From assembly GCA_012274205.1 (NCBI GenBank), contig JAAOZY010000072.1:1-10950 (forward strand): DNA of 10,950 nucleotides, in the 5' to 3' direction. The stretch comes from Betaproteobacteria bacterium (GTDB lineage: Bacteria; Pseudomonadota; Gammaproteobacteria; Burkholderiales; SG8-39). The notes beneath the pieces were generated by a model. The model was given only the letters and a program-made list of their open reading frames with translations, was not told where the DNA came from and ran no database searches. Below are positions 5,516 to 10,950 of this stretch, piece by piece; the stretch's first letter is position 1, and each line of letters begins with the position of its first letter. The translations under genes and the position numbers were made by a program.

Positions 5516-6625
5516 ATGGCCAATTACCCCTATTCCGACGTACCGCGCCGCCTGCTCGGCACCATTGTGCTGTGCACGCTGATCGCTGCGGCGCTCACGG
5601 CCTGGGGCAACAAGGGGTTCGGCAACAACATGGTGTACAGCCTGTGCATTGGCCTGCTCACCTACGCAAGCATTGACCTTCCGCGGCACTGGCTGTGGCT
5701 GAATAGGGGCGGTACCACGCTGGTGCCCTTGATCGGTCTTGCGCTCCTGGCCACGCCGGTAGGCTGGTTTGGCGGCAGCTTCATCGCCAGCCGGCTGCTT
5801 GGCGAACGCTGGGGATTCGACGCAATCAGTCCGAACGCGATGCTGGGATTCCTCGTGCTCACCGCGGGTGCGGGCCTGGCAGGCAGCTTCGTCTTCTGGT
5901 CGCGCGAGCGCCTCGCCTGCAGCGAACGCGAGGCGGCAGAGGCGCGGCTGAAGCTGCTGCAGGCGCAGATCGAGCCGCATTTCCTGTTCAATACCCTGGC
6001 CAATCTGCAGGCGCTGATCGGCTCCGACCCGGCGCGTGCCCAGACGATGCTTGCCCACCTTGACGTTTACCTGCGCGCCACCCTTGCCTCGACGCGCAAT
6101 GACCATTGCACGCTCGCAGAGGAGTTCGCGCTGCTGCGCGGCTATCTTGAAATCCTCGCAATCCGCATGGGTCCGCGCCTTACTTACGCCCTGGACCTGC
6201 CCGAAGCGCTTGCCGCGGCCAAGCTTCCGCCGATGCTGCTGCAGCCGCTGGTGGAGAACGCGATCAAGCACGGCCTGGAGCCCAAGGTCGACGGCGGCAG
6301 GCTGAGCGTCGCTGCAAGCGCCGAAGGCAGACAGCTGGTGCTGGTGGTGGAGGACAGCGGCCTGGGCTTCGGCGCGACCGCCACCGCCGGCACCGGCGTC
6401 GGCCTGCGCCACGTGAAGACGCGTCTGGCCGCGCTTTATGGCGACGCCGCCTCGGCCGAGATCGGCGAGTCTGCGGGCGGCGGCGTGCGCATTGCGCTGC
6501 GCCTGCCATTGGAGTCGGAAACAAGGCGAGGGGATACGCCCCGAAGGTCTCGATCCCGCTCGACCGGAAAGTCCCCTCGGGCGACCTCTCCTCGCGCTCC
6601 CCTGGACCGGGCCGCAACAAAATGA
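5516..6625 (+). CDS. LytS/AlgZ-type sensor histidine kinase with element-encoded C-terminal tail
   Basis: A 369-residue membrane kinase of the His_kinase (PF06580) class. Four hydrophobic segments cover roughly residues 12-30, 38-56, 68-92 and 107-128. A short coiled region leads to LKLLQAQIEPHFLFNTLANL, where H155 is the expected phospho-acceptor. The ATPase part has the N-box LLQPLVENAIKHGL (N248), the G1 box VVEDSGLGFG (278-287) and GTGVGLRHVKTRL (292-304). The normal domain ends near ALRLPLE (residue 333). Residues about 336-369 are rich in Arg, Ser and Pro and are encoded by a dispersed intergenic element, so the original stop was probably lost. The start is ATG at 5516 with GGAG 8 nt upstream. 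It should phosphorylate the LytTR regulator at 6650; the signal sensed is unknown. Confidence 0.92.
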   Translation: MANYPYSDVPRRLLGTIVLCTLIAAALTAWGNKGFGNNMVYSLCIGLLTYASIDLPRHWLWLNRGGTTLVPLIGLALLATPVGWFGGSFIASRLLGERWGFDAISPNAMLGFLVLTAGAGLAGSFVFWSRERLACSEREAAEARLKLLQAQIEPHFLFNTLANLQALIGSDPARAQTMLAHLDVYLRATLASTRNDHCTLAEEFALLRGYLEILAIRMGPRLTYALDLPEALAAAKLPPMLLQPLVENAIKHGLEPKVDGGRLSVAASAEGRQLVLVVEDSGLGFGATATAGTGVGLRHVKTRLAALYGDAASAEIGESAGGGVRIALRLPLESETRRGDTPRRSRSRSTGKSPRATSPRAPLDRAATK

Positions 6626-6640
6626 TTTTTGTTACGGCCT
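6520..6640 (+). repeat. dispersed intergenic element, copy B (long form)
   Basis: It begins AACAAGGCGAGGGGA at about 6520-6534 and ends CTCCCCT, 13 nt, ACAAAATG, 2 nt, TTTTGTT (6597-6633). These are the same ends and spacings as copy A at 2108-2175 on the opposite strand. The longer interior contains several inverted repeats: GAGGGGA (6528-6534) with TCCCCTC (6572-6578), AGGTC with GACCT, and the terminal hairpin. It overlaps the last 35 codons of the kinase gene and ends 10 nt before the regulator gene. No transposase or target-site duplication is visible. Confidence 0.55.
6610..6639 (+). other. strong hairpin between kinase and response regulator genes
   Basis: AACAAAA (6616-6622) pairs with TTTTGTT (6627-6633) around a 4-nt loop (TGAT) that contains the kinase stop codon. 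Beyond one C/A mismatch, GGCCG (6610-6614) pairs with CGGCC (6635-6639). It has no T-tract after the stem. It sits where the SD of the next gene would be expected and may lower or couple regulator translation (inference). Confidence 0.6.
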
Positions 6641-6649
6641 CTTAGACAC

Positions 6650-7453
6650 ATGAAGCCGCGCGCGCTGATCGCCGAAGACGAGCCACTGCTTGCGCAAAGC
6701 CTAAAGGCCGCGCTCGGCCTGGCTTGGCCCGAGTTACAGGTGATCGCGCTCGCGCCCAACGGCATTGAGGCGCTGCGGCTGGCCGAAACCGAGCGGCCCG
6801 ATGTGCTGTTTCTCGACATACGCATGCCCGGGCTGGACGGACTGGAGGTCGCGGCGGAACTGGCCGACCGCTTGAGCGCAGGTGAGCCGGTGCCGCGCAT
6901 CGTGTTCGTCACCGCCTATGACGAATACGCGCTGAAGGCGTTCGAACTCGCCGCCGTCGACTACCTGCTCAAACCGGTGGCGCCCGAGCGCCTGGCGAAG
7001 GCGGTCGAGCGCCTTCAGGCGCAGCTCGCGGCGCCGCAGGAAGACCTCGCGCAGCTGGTGGCGAAACTGCAGCAGGTGATGGCCGCCCCTGGTGCGCAGG
7101 CGGCAGGCGGCACGGCGCCGGCCGAAGGTCCGCTGCGCATCGTGCGCGCGGCGGTGGGCAACACGGTGCGCATGATCCCGGTGGAAGAGGTCTGCTACTT
7201 CCAGTCCATCGACAAATACACCAGCGTGGTCACGCGCGACGCCGAAGCGCTGATCCGCACGCCGCTGAAGGAACTGCTGGCGCAGCTGCCGCCGGACCAA
7301 TTCCGCCAGATCCACCGCGGCACCGTGGTCAGGCTCGCCGAAATCGCCGCCGCGGTGCGCGACGATGCCGGGCGCGTGTCGTTGCGCCTGAAGCAGCGCA
7401 AGGAAAGCCTGCCGGTCAGCCGTGTCTATGCCGAGCAGTTTCGCCAAATGTAG
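6650..7453 (+). CDS. LytTR-family response regulator (AlgR/LytR type)
   Basis: A 267-residue two-domain regulator. The receiver domain (3-125) has the acidic pocket E9-D10, phospho-acceptor D56 in VLFLDIRMPGLDG, T88 in VFVTAYDEYALKAFE and K108 in DYLLKPV. An Ala/Gln-rich linker follows (about 126-160). The LytTR DNA-binding domain (162-266) shows VRMIPVEEVCYFQSIDKYTSV, LIRTPLKELLAQLP, FRQIHRGTVV and the closing LPVSRVYAEQF. It is probably phosphorylated by the kinase upstream (24-nt gap). ATG at 6650 is chosen because it begins the receiver fold (MKPRALIAEDEPLL). A TTG at 6629 also lies in frame. No good SD precedes 6650, and the upstream hairpin occupies that place, so coupling to kinase translation is plausible. 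Targets may include its own operon through the AlgR-like motifs at 4563-4668. Confidence 0.93.
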   Translation: MKPRALIAEDEPLLAQSLKAALGLAWPELQVIALAPNGIEALRLAETERPDVLFLDIRMPGLDGLEVAAELADRLSAGEPVPRIVFVTAYDEYALKAFELAAVDYLLKPVAPERLAKAVERLQAQLAAPQEDLAQLVAKLQQVMAAPGAQAAGGTAPAEGPLRIVRAAVGNTVRMIPVEEVCYFQSIDKYTSVVTRDAEALIRTPLKELLAQLPPDQFRQIHRGTVVRLAEIAAAVRDDAGRVSLRLKQRKESLPVSRVYAEQFRQM

Positions 7454-7454
7454 C

Positions 7455-7491
7455 GTGGCGCGGCAAGTTCACGCATGCCTGCGGCGCTCAC
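7455..7491. other. imperfect hairpin between convergent genes
   Basis: Bases 7455-7465 (GTGGCGCGGCA) can pair with 7480-7491 (TGCGGCGCTCAC), leaving one G-G mismatch and one bulged T. The 45-bp gap between the regulator stop and the MFS stop has no T-run on either strand, so this is at best a weak bidirectional terminator. Confidence 0.3.
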
Positions 7492-7498
7492 CGGGCCG

Positions 7499-8713
7499 CT
7501 AAGCCGCGTGTCGAGCGCGCCGCATCGCAAGCATCGCGGCGATCACGAGCAGCGCAGCGAGCAACCAGCCCCAACTCGGTCCCCACGCGAGGAATTTGCC
7601 GACCGCGGGACTGCTCTCGATATTCCCGGTATACGCGCCGATGCGCAGGAACGAGGCGATCGCCAAGGTCGCGAACAGGCCGCCCAGGAACGCCCCTTCG
7701 CGGCTCTTGCGGCCGAAGCCGATTGCCGCGGTGAAGGCGCCGACGTTGACCGCGCCCCAGCAGCCCCCGGCGATGAACTGTGCGGCGACGAGCAGGTCCA
7801 GAGTGGGGGCGATCATCGTCGCATAGGTGGCGGCCGCTGCGACGGCGCTTCCCGCAGCCATCACCGGAAACGCGCCGAAGCGCTTCACGAATCCCGACGC
7901 GGGGAACATCATGATATTGAATCCGATCCAGAACACGGGCATCAGGTACTGCAGTTGCGACGCATCGGCGAAATTCAGGAACAGTTCGGACGAATTGAGC
8001 GCAAAGTGGACCTGGAAGCTTGCAGCCATGACCAGCAGGGCCGCGAAGTACAGGGCGACCTCGCGCTTTGCCTCGGGGGTGCCGAGGTCGTGGACCGGTT
8101 CGCGTTCACCCGCAGGCGCGGGCGCGGCGGCTGCAAGGCGGCGCTCGACGAATACGAGGCCGCCGACCGTCAGGAGCAGGGTCAGGGTCGAGAGGGCGAA
8201 AGGCACGCGCGGGTCCACGTCCCGGAGCGCGATTCCCAGAAACGGAGCGAGCGCCGCAGCGAGCGCGGTGCCCGTCAGCACCAGCGTGGAGAGCCAGGGC
8301 ACGCTGGGCTTCGCGGCGTAGCGCGAGAGCAGTGCCCAGGGCGGGGCGCGCAGCGCAGAGGAAGTAAGTCCCCAAATGAGGATCAGTCCGAGAAGAGTCG
8401 TCGCGCTCGCGCCGGCGAAGGGCATCGCGATGAAAGCGATGCACGATGCCCCCGAGAGCGCCAGGATCCAGCCCCCGAGTCGTGCCAGCCCTGCGCGCAC
8501 CCGGTCGGCCCAGAACCCGGTGATCACGTCCATTACCGCGATGATCACCTGGTCCGCGACCAGTATCCACGGTATCCAGTGCTTTCCTATTCCCGCATTC
8601 TCCGCCAGCGCCGGGAGGTAGATGACGTACAGGACCCAGGTGGTCGCGAACAGAAACTGGACGATGCCAAGGTAGATTGCTGCTGCGCGAGGAACGCCGG
8701 TCGCTGCACTCAT
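7499..8713 (-). CDS. MFS transporter
   Basis: A 404-residue protein with about twelve hydrophobic helices and the charge pattern of the major facilitator superfamily. The loop after helix 2 (FWADRVRAGLARLGGWI) resembles MFS motif A (GxxxDRxGRR). A cytoplasmic mid-loop (VERRLAAAAPAPAGEREPVHDLGTPEAKRE, written here only as a landmark near the middle) separates two six-helix halves. Substrate and direction cannot be read from sequence. The start at 8713 (MSAATGVPRAAAIYLG) is chosen because the first helix begins there; an in-frame ATG at 8779 would add 22 mostly basic residues. The ATG at 8713 has no good SD of its own but overlaps the stop of a 12-codon leader ORF with a strong SD. It lies about 120 nt after the PLP-enzyme gene on the same strand, so the two are probably co-transcribed and may share a substrate. 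Confidence 0.88.
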   Translation of the reverse strand: MSAATGVPRAAAIYLGIVQFLFATTWVLYVIYLPALAENAGIGKHWIPWILVADQVIIAVMDVITGFWADRVRAGLARLGGWILALSGASCIAFIAMPFAGASATTLLGLILIWGLTSSALRAPPWALLSRYAAKPSVPWLSTLVLTGTALAAALAPFLGIALRDVDPRVPFALSTLTLLLTVGGLVFVERRLAAAAPAPAGEREPVHDLGTPEAKREVALYFAALLVMAASFQVHFALNSSELFLNFADASQLQYLMPVFWIGFNIMMFPASGFVKRFGAFPVMAAGSAVAAAATYATMIAPTLDLLVAAQFIAGGCWGAVNVGAFTAAIGFGRKSREGAFLGGLFATLAIASFLRIGAYTGNIESSPAVGKFLAWGPSWGWLLAALLVIAAMLAMRRARHAA

Positions 8714-8748
8714 GGGATCGCATCGCCGAAATGGCCCGTTCCGCGCAT
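8710..8748 (-). other. 12-codon leader ORF overlapping the MFS start (MRGTGHFGDAIP)
   Basis: ATG at 8748-8746 stands 5 nt after AAGGAG (8759-8754), the strongest SD in the window. It opens MRGTGHFGDAIP and stops at TGA 8712-8710, sharing ATGA with the MFS start at 8713-8711. The MFS frame has no start codon at that SD, so the SD serves the leader, and the MFS gene would then be translated by re-initiation or coupling. A peptide function is not implied; only the coupling is. Confidence 0.5.
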
Positions 8749-8761
8749 GATATCTCCTTTT

Positions 8762-8809
8762 GCGCAGGAGCGCGGTCACGCACCTGTCCTCGCCTGCGAT
8801 TGCCTGCGC
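8762..8809. repeat. inverted repeat upstream of the MFS leader
   Basis: GCGCAGG (8762-8768) and CCTGCGC (8803-8809) are exact inverted copies, 34 nt apart, in the gap between the PLP-enzyme stop and the MFS leader. In minus-strand RNA the right arm would end two nt before the AAGGAG of the leader, so folding could affect its access. The stem is short and the loop long, so this is weak. Confidence 0.3.
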
Positions 8810-8831
8810 CGGCGACTACGACCGGACCGCT

Positions 8832-9965
8832 TCACCATCCGCCGATGCGCGGCCAGACCGCGCTGATCTCATCCGCCGCGCCGCGCAGAACCTGATAGGC
8901 CGGATGCTGCGCGCCGGCGGCGCAGGCGTGGTTCGGCAGGATGCGCAGCAATGAACCGAGCGGCAGGTCGGGCAAGGCGCTTTGCGCGCCCGGGCGCAGG
9001 GCGAGGATGCCATGTTCCTGGTTGGCATCGGTCATGATGAGGTCAGTGTAGGGTCTGGCGTGCGCGTCGCAAACGATGCCGTAGCCCTGATCGACCTTCT
9101 GCTTCATCGTGCCGCGGTCGCGTGACATCGCCATCCAGCCCGCGTCGACAATGATCCAGCCTTTTTCGCGCTGGTGGCCGATCACGGTGGCAAGCACCGA
9201 AATGGCGATGTCGTCGACCGAACACACGCCGATGCCGGCCATCACCAGGTCGAAGAACATGAACACGCCGGCGCGTACTTCGCTTACGCCGCGAAGATCT
9301 TCGGCAAACGTCGCGGTCGGCGTCGAGCCTACGCTCACCACCGGGCAGGGGAGTCCCGCCGCGCGCAAGGCGGTGGCCGAAGTCACCACGGCATCGCGCT
9401 CCTGGGCGGCAATCGCTTTGATGCCGTCCACCGTGTCCTGATTGTACGAATTGCCGGCGTGGGTCATGACCCCGCGCAACTCGCAAGCACCCTGGGCGAG
9501 GGCGTGGCCGACGTCCAGCAAGGCGCGGTCGCCGGGCGCGATGCCGGAACGGTGGCCGTCACAATCGATTTCGATCAGGACCGGAATGCGATCCTGCGTC
9601 GTTCGCGCATGCGCGGCAAGGGCCCTGGCCGCGTCGATGTTATCGAGGATGACCGACAGTTGCGCGCCGCGTTGGCGCAGCGCAGTGACATGCTGGAATT
9701 TGTTGGGCGTGAGGCCGACCGCGTAAAGGATGTCGGCAATGCCATGATCGAAGAAATATTCGGCTTCCTTCAGCGTCGATACGGTAATCGCCTGGCCGGA
9801 CGGGTGCAGTACGCGCCGCGCCACGTCTATCGATTTCGCCGTCTTCAGGTGCGGGCGCAGCGCCACCCCCAGCCGGTCGAGGTGCGCGCGCATGCGCGCG
9901 ACGTTGGCTTCGAGCTTCACCTCATCGAGCACAAGGCAGGGGGTTTCGAGTTGATCGAGCTTCAT
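8832..9965 (-). CDS. PLP-dependent D-threonine aldolase / D-serine dehydratase family enzyme
   Basis: A 377-residue fold-type III PLP enzyme (alanine-racemase N-terminal barrel plus the DSD1/D-threonine aldolase C-terminal domain). It starts LETPCLVLDEVKLEANVARM, then ALRPHLKTAKS with K41 as the expected PLP lysine (usual motif RPHxKTHK; here Ala replaces the second His). Next are IEIDCDGHRSG (131-141), THAGNSY, VSVGSTPTATF (PLP-phosphate side), and LPNHACAAG with H346 and C348 as the metal-binding pair. Family members retro-aldol cleave D-threonine-type 3-hydroxy amino acids, or dehydrate D-serine to pyruvate and ammonia, using a divalent metal; which applies here is unknown. ATG at 9965 is chosen by fit to family N-termini; an ATG at 9995 adds ten residues and has a GGTGA 7 nt upstream. 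It lies 75 nt after ureE and precedes the MFS gene on the same strand. Confidence 0.88.
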   Translation of the reverse strand: MKLDQLETPCLVLDEVKLEANVARMRAHLDRLGVALRPHLKTAKSIDVARRVLHPSGQAITVSTLKEAEYFFDHGIADILYAVGLTPNKFQHVTALRQRGAQLSVILDNIDAARALAAHARTTQDRIPVLIEIDCDGHRSGIAPGDRALLDVGHALAQGACELRGVMTHAGNSYNQDTVDGIKAIAAQERDAVVTSATALRAAGLPCPVVSVGSTPTATFAEDLRGVSEVRAGVFMFFDLVMAGIGVCSVDDIAISVLATVIGHQREKGWIIVDAGWMAMSRDRGTMKQKVDQGYGIVCDAHARPYTDLIMTDANQEHGILALRPGAQSALPDLPLGSLLRILPNHACAAGAQHPAYQVLRGAADEISAVWPRIGGW

Positions 9966-9995
9966 GCGCTGACTGGACTCCAGGTGCCGCTGCAT

Positions 9996-10020
9996 CCCGC
10001 GTTCACCGGCAACGCGCGGG
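9996..10020. other. hairpin between ureE and the PLP-enzyme gene
   Basis: CCCGCGTT (9996-10003) pairs with AACG..CGGG (10011-10020) with a two-base bulge and a 7-nt loop, immediately before the alternative ATG at 9995. There is no T-run after it in the minus-strand direction, so a terminator role is unlikely; it may be incidental. Confidence 0.3.
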
Positions 10021-10040
10021 TGGCGGGTCGGTGTAGTTTC

Positions 10041-10526
10041 CTAATCGTTGTTCTCGTACTGGTGGATCCTGCCGCCGTGCGCGCCTGCGTCGAGGTGCGC
10101 GTGGCCGCCGCCGTAGGCGCCGGATTCGGGCTCGAACGGCGCTACGCGCGCCTCCACCTGCGCGCCCAGCCCGAGCAGCATGTCGCCGAGCACGTGATCC
10201 GCGGCGATGCGCAGGTAGCCTTCGCCGATCTCGACCGGCACATGGCGGTTGCCCAGGTGATAGGCTGCGCGCGTGAGCTCGAACGCGTCGGCGCAGACGA
10301 TGTGCATGACTTCTTCCGGCGCCGCGCAAACCCGCACCACGCTGCCGTCTTCGCCCTGCAGGCATTCGCCGCCGCGCAATATCGCGCCGCGCTCGGTCTT
10401 GAGCACCGCTTCCTCGCCCGACACCAGGCGCGTGCGCAGCCGGCTGCGCATGCGCAGCTCGAACGGCAGCAGCAGCTCGCCGTAGGGCTCGGCCACGGAT
10501 TCGCAGCGTCGCGTCAGGGTCAGCAC
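10041..10526 (-). CDS. ureE: urease accessory nickel metallochaperone UreE
   Basis: A 161-residue protein of normal UreE length. The N-terminal domain runs LTLTRRCESVAEPYGEL through FELRMRSRLRTRLVSGEEAVLKTERGAILRGGECL. The C-terminal metal-binding domain has VMHIVCADAFELTRAAYHLGNRHVPVEI, with the conserved His pair of the nickel site in YHLGNRH, then LRIAADHVLGDMLLGLGAQV. The tail is a short His-rich segment, GGGHAHLDAGAHGGRIHQYEN, milder than the Klebsiella His tail. UreE binds nickel as a dimer and passes it to UreG. GTG at 10526 is chosen because it begins VLTLTRR, the family start, 10 nt after the ureC stop. An ATG at 10586 would overlap ureC by 50 nt and add 20 atypical residues. Confidence 0.93.
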   Translation of the reverse strand: MLTLTRRCESVAEPYGELLLPFELRMRSRLRTRLVSGEEAVLKTERGAILRGGECLQGEDGSVVRVCAAPEEVMHIVCADAFELTRAAYHLGNRHVPVEIGEGYLRIAADHVLGDMLLGLGAQVEARVAPFEPESGAYGGGHAHLDAGAHGGRIHQYENND

Positions 10527-10536
10527 GGCGATTCGA

Positions 10537-10950
10537 TCAGAACAGGAAATAGCGCTGCGCCAGCGGCAGCACTTTGGCTGGCTCACATTCGAGCAGCTTG
10601 CCGTCGGCCTTGACCTTGTAGGTCTCGGGGTCGACTTCGATATGCGGCAGGTAGTCGTTGAGCACCATGTCGCGCTTGCCCAGCTTGCGCGTGTTGCGCA
10701 CCGTCACCAGCGGCTTTTTCAGGCCGAGCGAGGCGATCTTGGGGTTCTTCAGCGCCGCCTGCGACACGAAAGTGACCGAGGTGGCGAGCGCGCCGCCAAA
10801 GGCGCCGAACATCGGGCGGTAGTGCACCGGCTGCGGCGTGGGGATGGACGCGTTCGGATCGCCCATGGCCGCGGCGGCGATCATGCCGCTCTTGAGGATC
10901 AGCGTGGGCTTGACGCCGAAGAAGGCCGGCCGCCACAGCACCAGGTCGGC
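10537..10950 (-). CDS. ureC: urease alpha (catalytic) subunit UreC, C-terminal part
   Basis: 137 C-terminal residues of a protein of about 570; the gene runs in from the right edge. It starts ADLVLWRPAFFGVKPTLILKSG, then GMIAAAAMGDPNASIPTPQPVHYRPMFGAFGGA, all hallmark UreC sequence, and ends with PHIEVDPETYKVKADGKLLECEPAKVLPLAQRYFLF. The residues that bind the two active-site nickels and the carbamylated lysine are upstream, outside the window. Urease hydrolyses urea to ammonia and carbamate in the cytoplasm. The stop TGA is at 10539-10537, and ureE follows after 10 nt, so they are one transcript. ureA, ureB and ureD are expected beyond the right edge or elsewhere. Confidence 0.96.
   Translation of the reverse strand, partial: ADLVLWRPAFFGVKPTLILKSGMIAAAAMGDPNASIPTPQPVHYRPMFGAFGGALATSVTFVSQAALKNPKIASLGLKKPLVTVRNTRKLGKRDMVLNDYLPHIEVDPETYKVKADGKLLECEPAKVLPLAQRYFLF

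Noticed and set aside
6521..6640. CRISPR or phage attachment site in the repeat-rich stretch after the kinase
   Set aside because: The repeats are inverted, not regularly spaced direct repeats; no cas genes, integrase or tRNA is nearby.
8714..8779. Longer MFS start at 8779
   Set aside because: It would add 22 basic residues across the leader SD with no SD of its own, and the first helix begins just after 8713.
7475..8866. 463-codon plus-strand open frame over the MFS gene
   Set aside because: Translation is Arg/Glu/Gly-rich low complexity with no hydrophobic core or known motif; the minus-strand MFS frame has twelve helices.
9174..10613. 479-codon plus-strand open frame across the PLP enzyme and ureE
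   Set aside because: It spans two well-identified minus-strand genes and their gap; its composition is that of a reverse-complement shadow.

Overview
This is a GC-rich window with dense, mostly SD-led genes. Gene content suggests a betaproteobacterium, probably Burkholderiales-like: tandem LivK-type binding proteins, a urease cluster with a NiCoT nickel permease, and a LytS/AlgR-type two-component system beside a 2TM-domain protein. The taxonomic call is inference, since no rRNA or marker gene is present.

Layout. (1) 1-2075, plus strand: two tandem, closely similar periplasmic substrate-binding proteins of branched-chain amino-acid-type ABC transporters. The first is cut by the window edge, and a long hairpin lies between them. 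(2) 2172-4437, minus strand: ureF, ureG and a NiCoT-type nickel permease whose GTG start overlaps the ureG stop. (3) 4677-7453, plus strand: a four-gene membrane/signalling operon made of a polytopic DUF6622-like protein, a 2TM-domain protein, a LytS-type histidine kinase and a LytTR response regulator. (4) 7499-9965, minus strand: an MFS transporter and, upstream of it, a PLP enzyme of the D-threonine aldolase/D-serine dehydratase family. (5) 10041-10950, minus strand: ureE and the 3' end of ureC.

How it fits together. UreC is the urease catalytic subunit. UreE, UreF and UreG deliver nickel and activate the enzyme, and the NiCoT protein would supply nickel. These are parts of one urease gene set, but ureE and ureF are separated by about 5.6 kb holding the PLP enzyme/MFS pair and the convergent two-component operon. 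The two-component operon has its own promoter region (4438-4676), shared divergently with ureF, which carries several motifs resembling the AlgR box.

The least expected signal is a dispersed intergenic element present in two copies (2108-2175 and 6520-6640). Each copy lies just 3' of a gene and points the same way as that gene. Both begin AACAA..CGAGGGGA and end with CTCCCCT, 13 nt, ACAAAATG, 2 nt, TTTTGTT. The second copy is read through by the histidine kinase frame and supplies an odd Arg/Ser/Pro-rich tail. Other small signals are a 12-codon leader ORF with a strong SD overlapping the MFS start, a 15-bp tandem duplication at the ureF/ureG junction, and a ureF reading frame without a convincing ATG.
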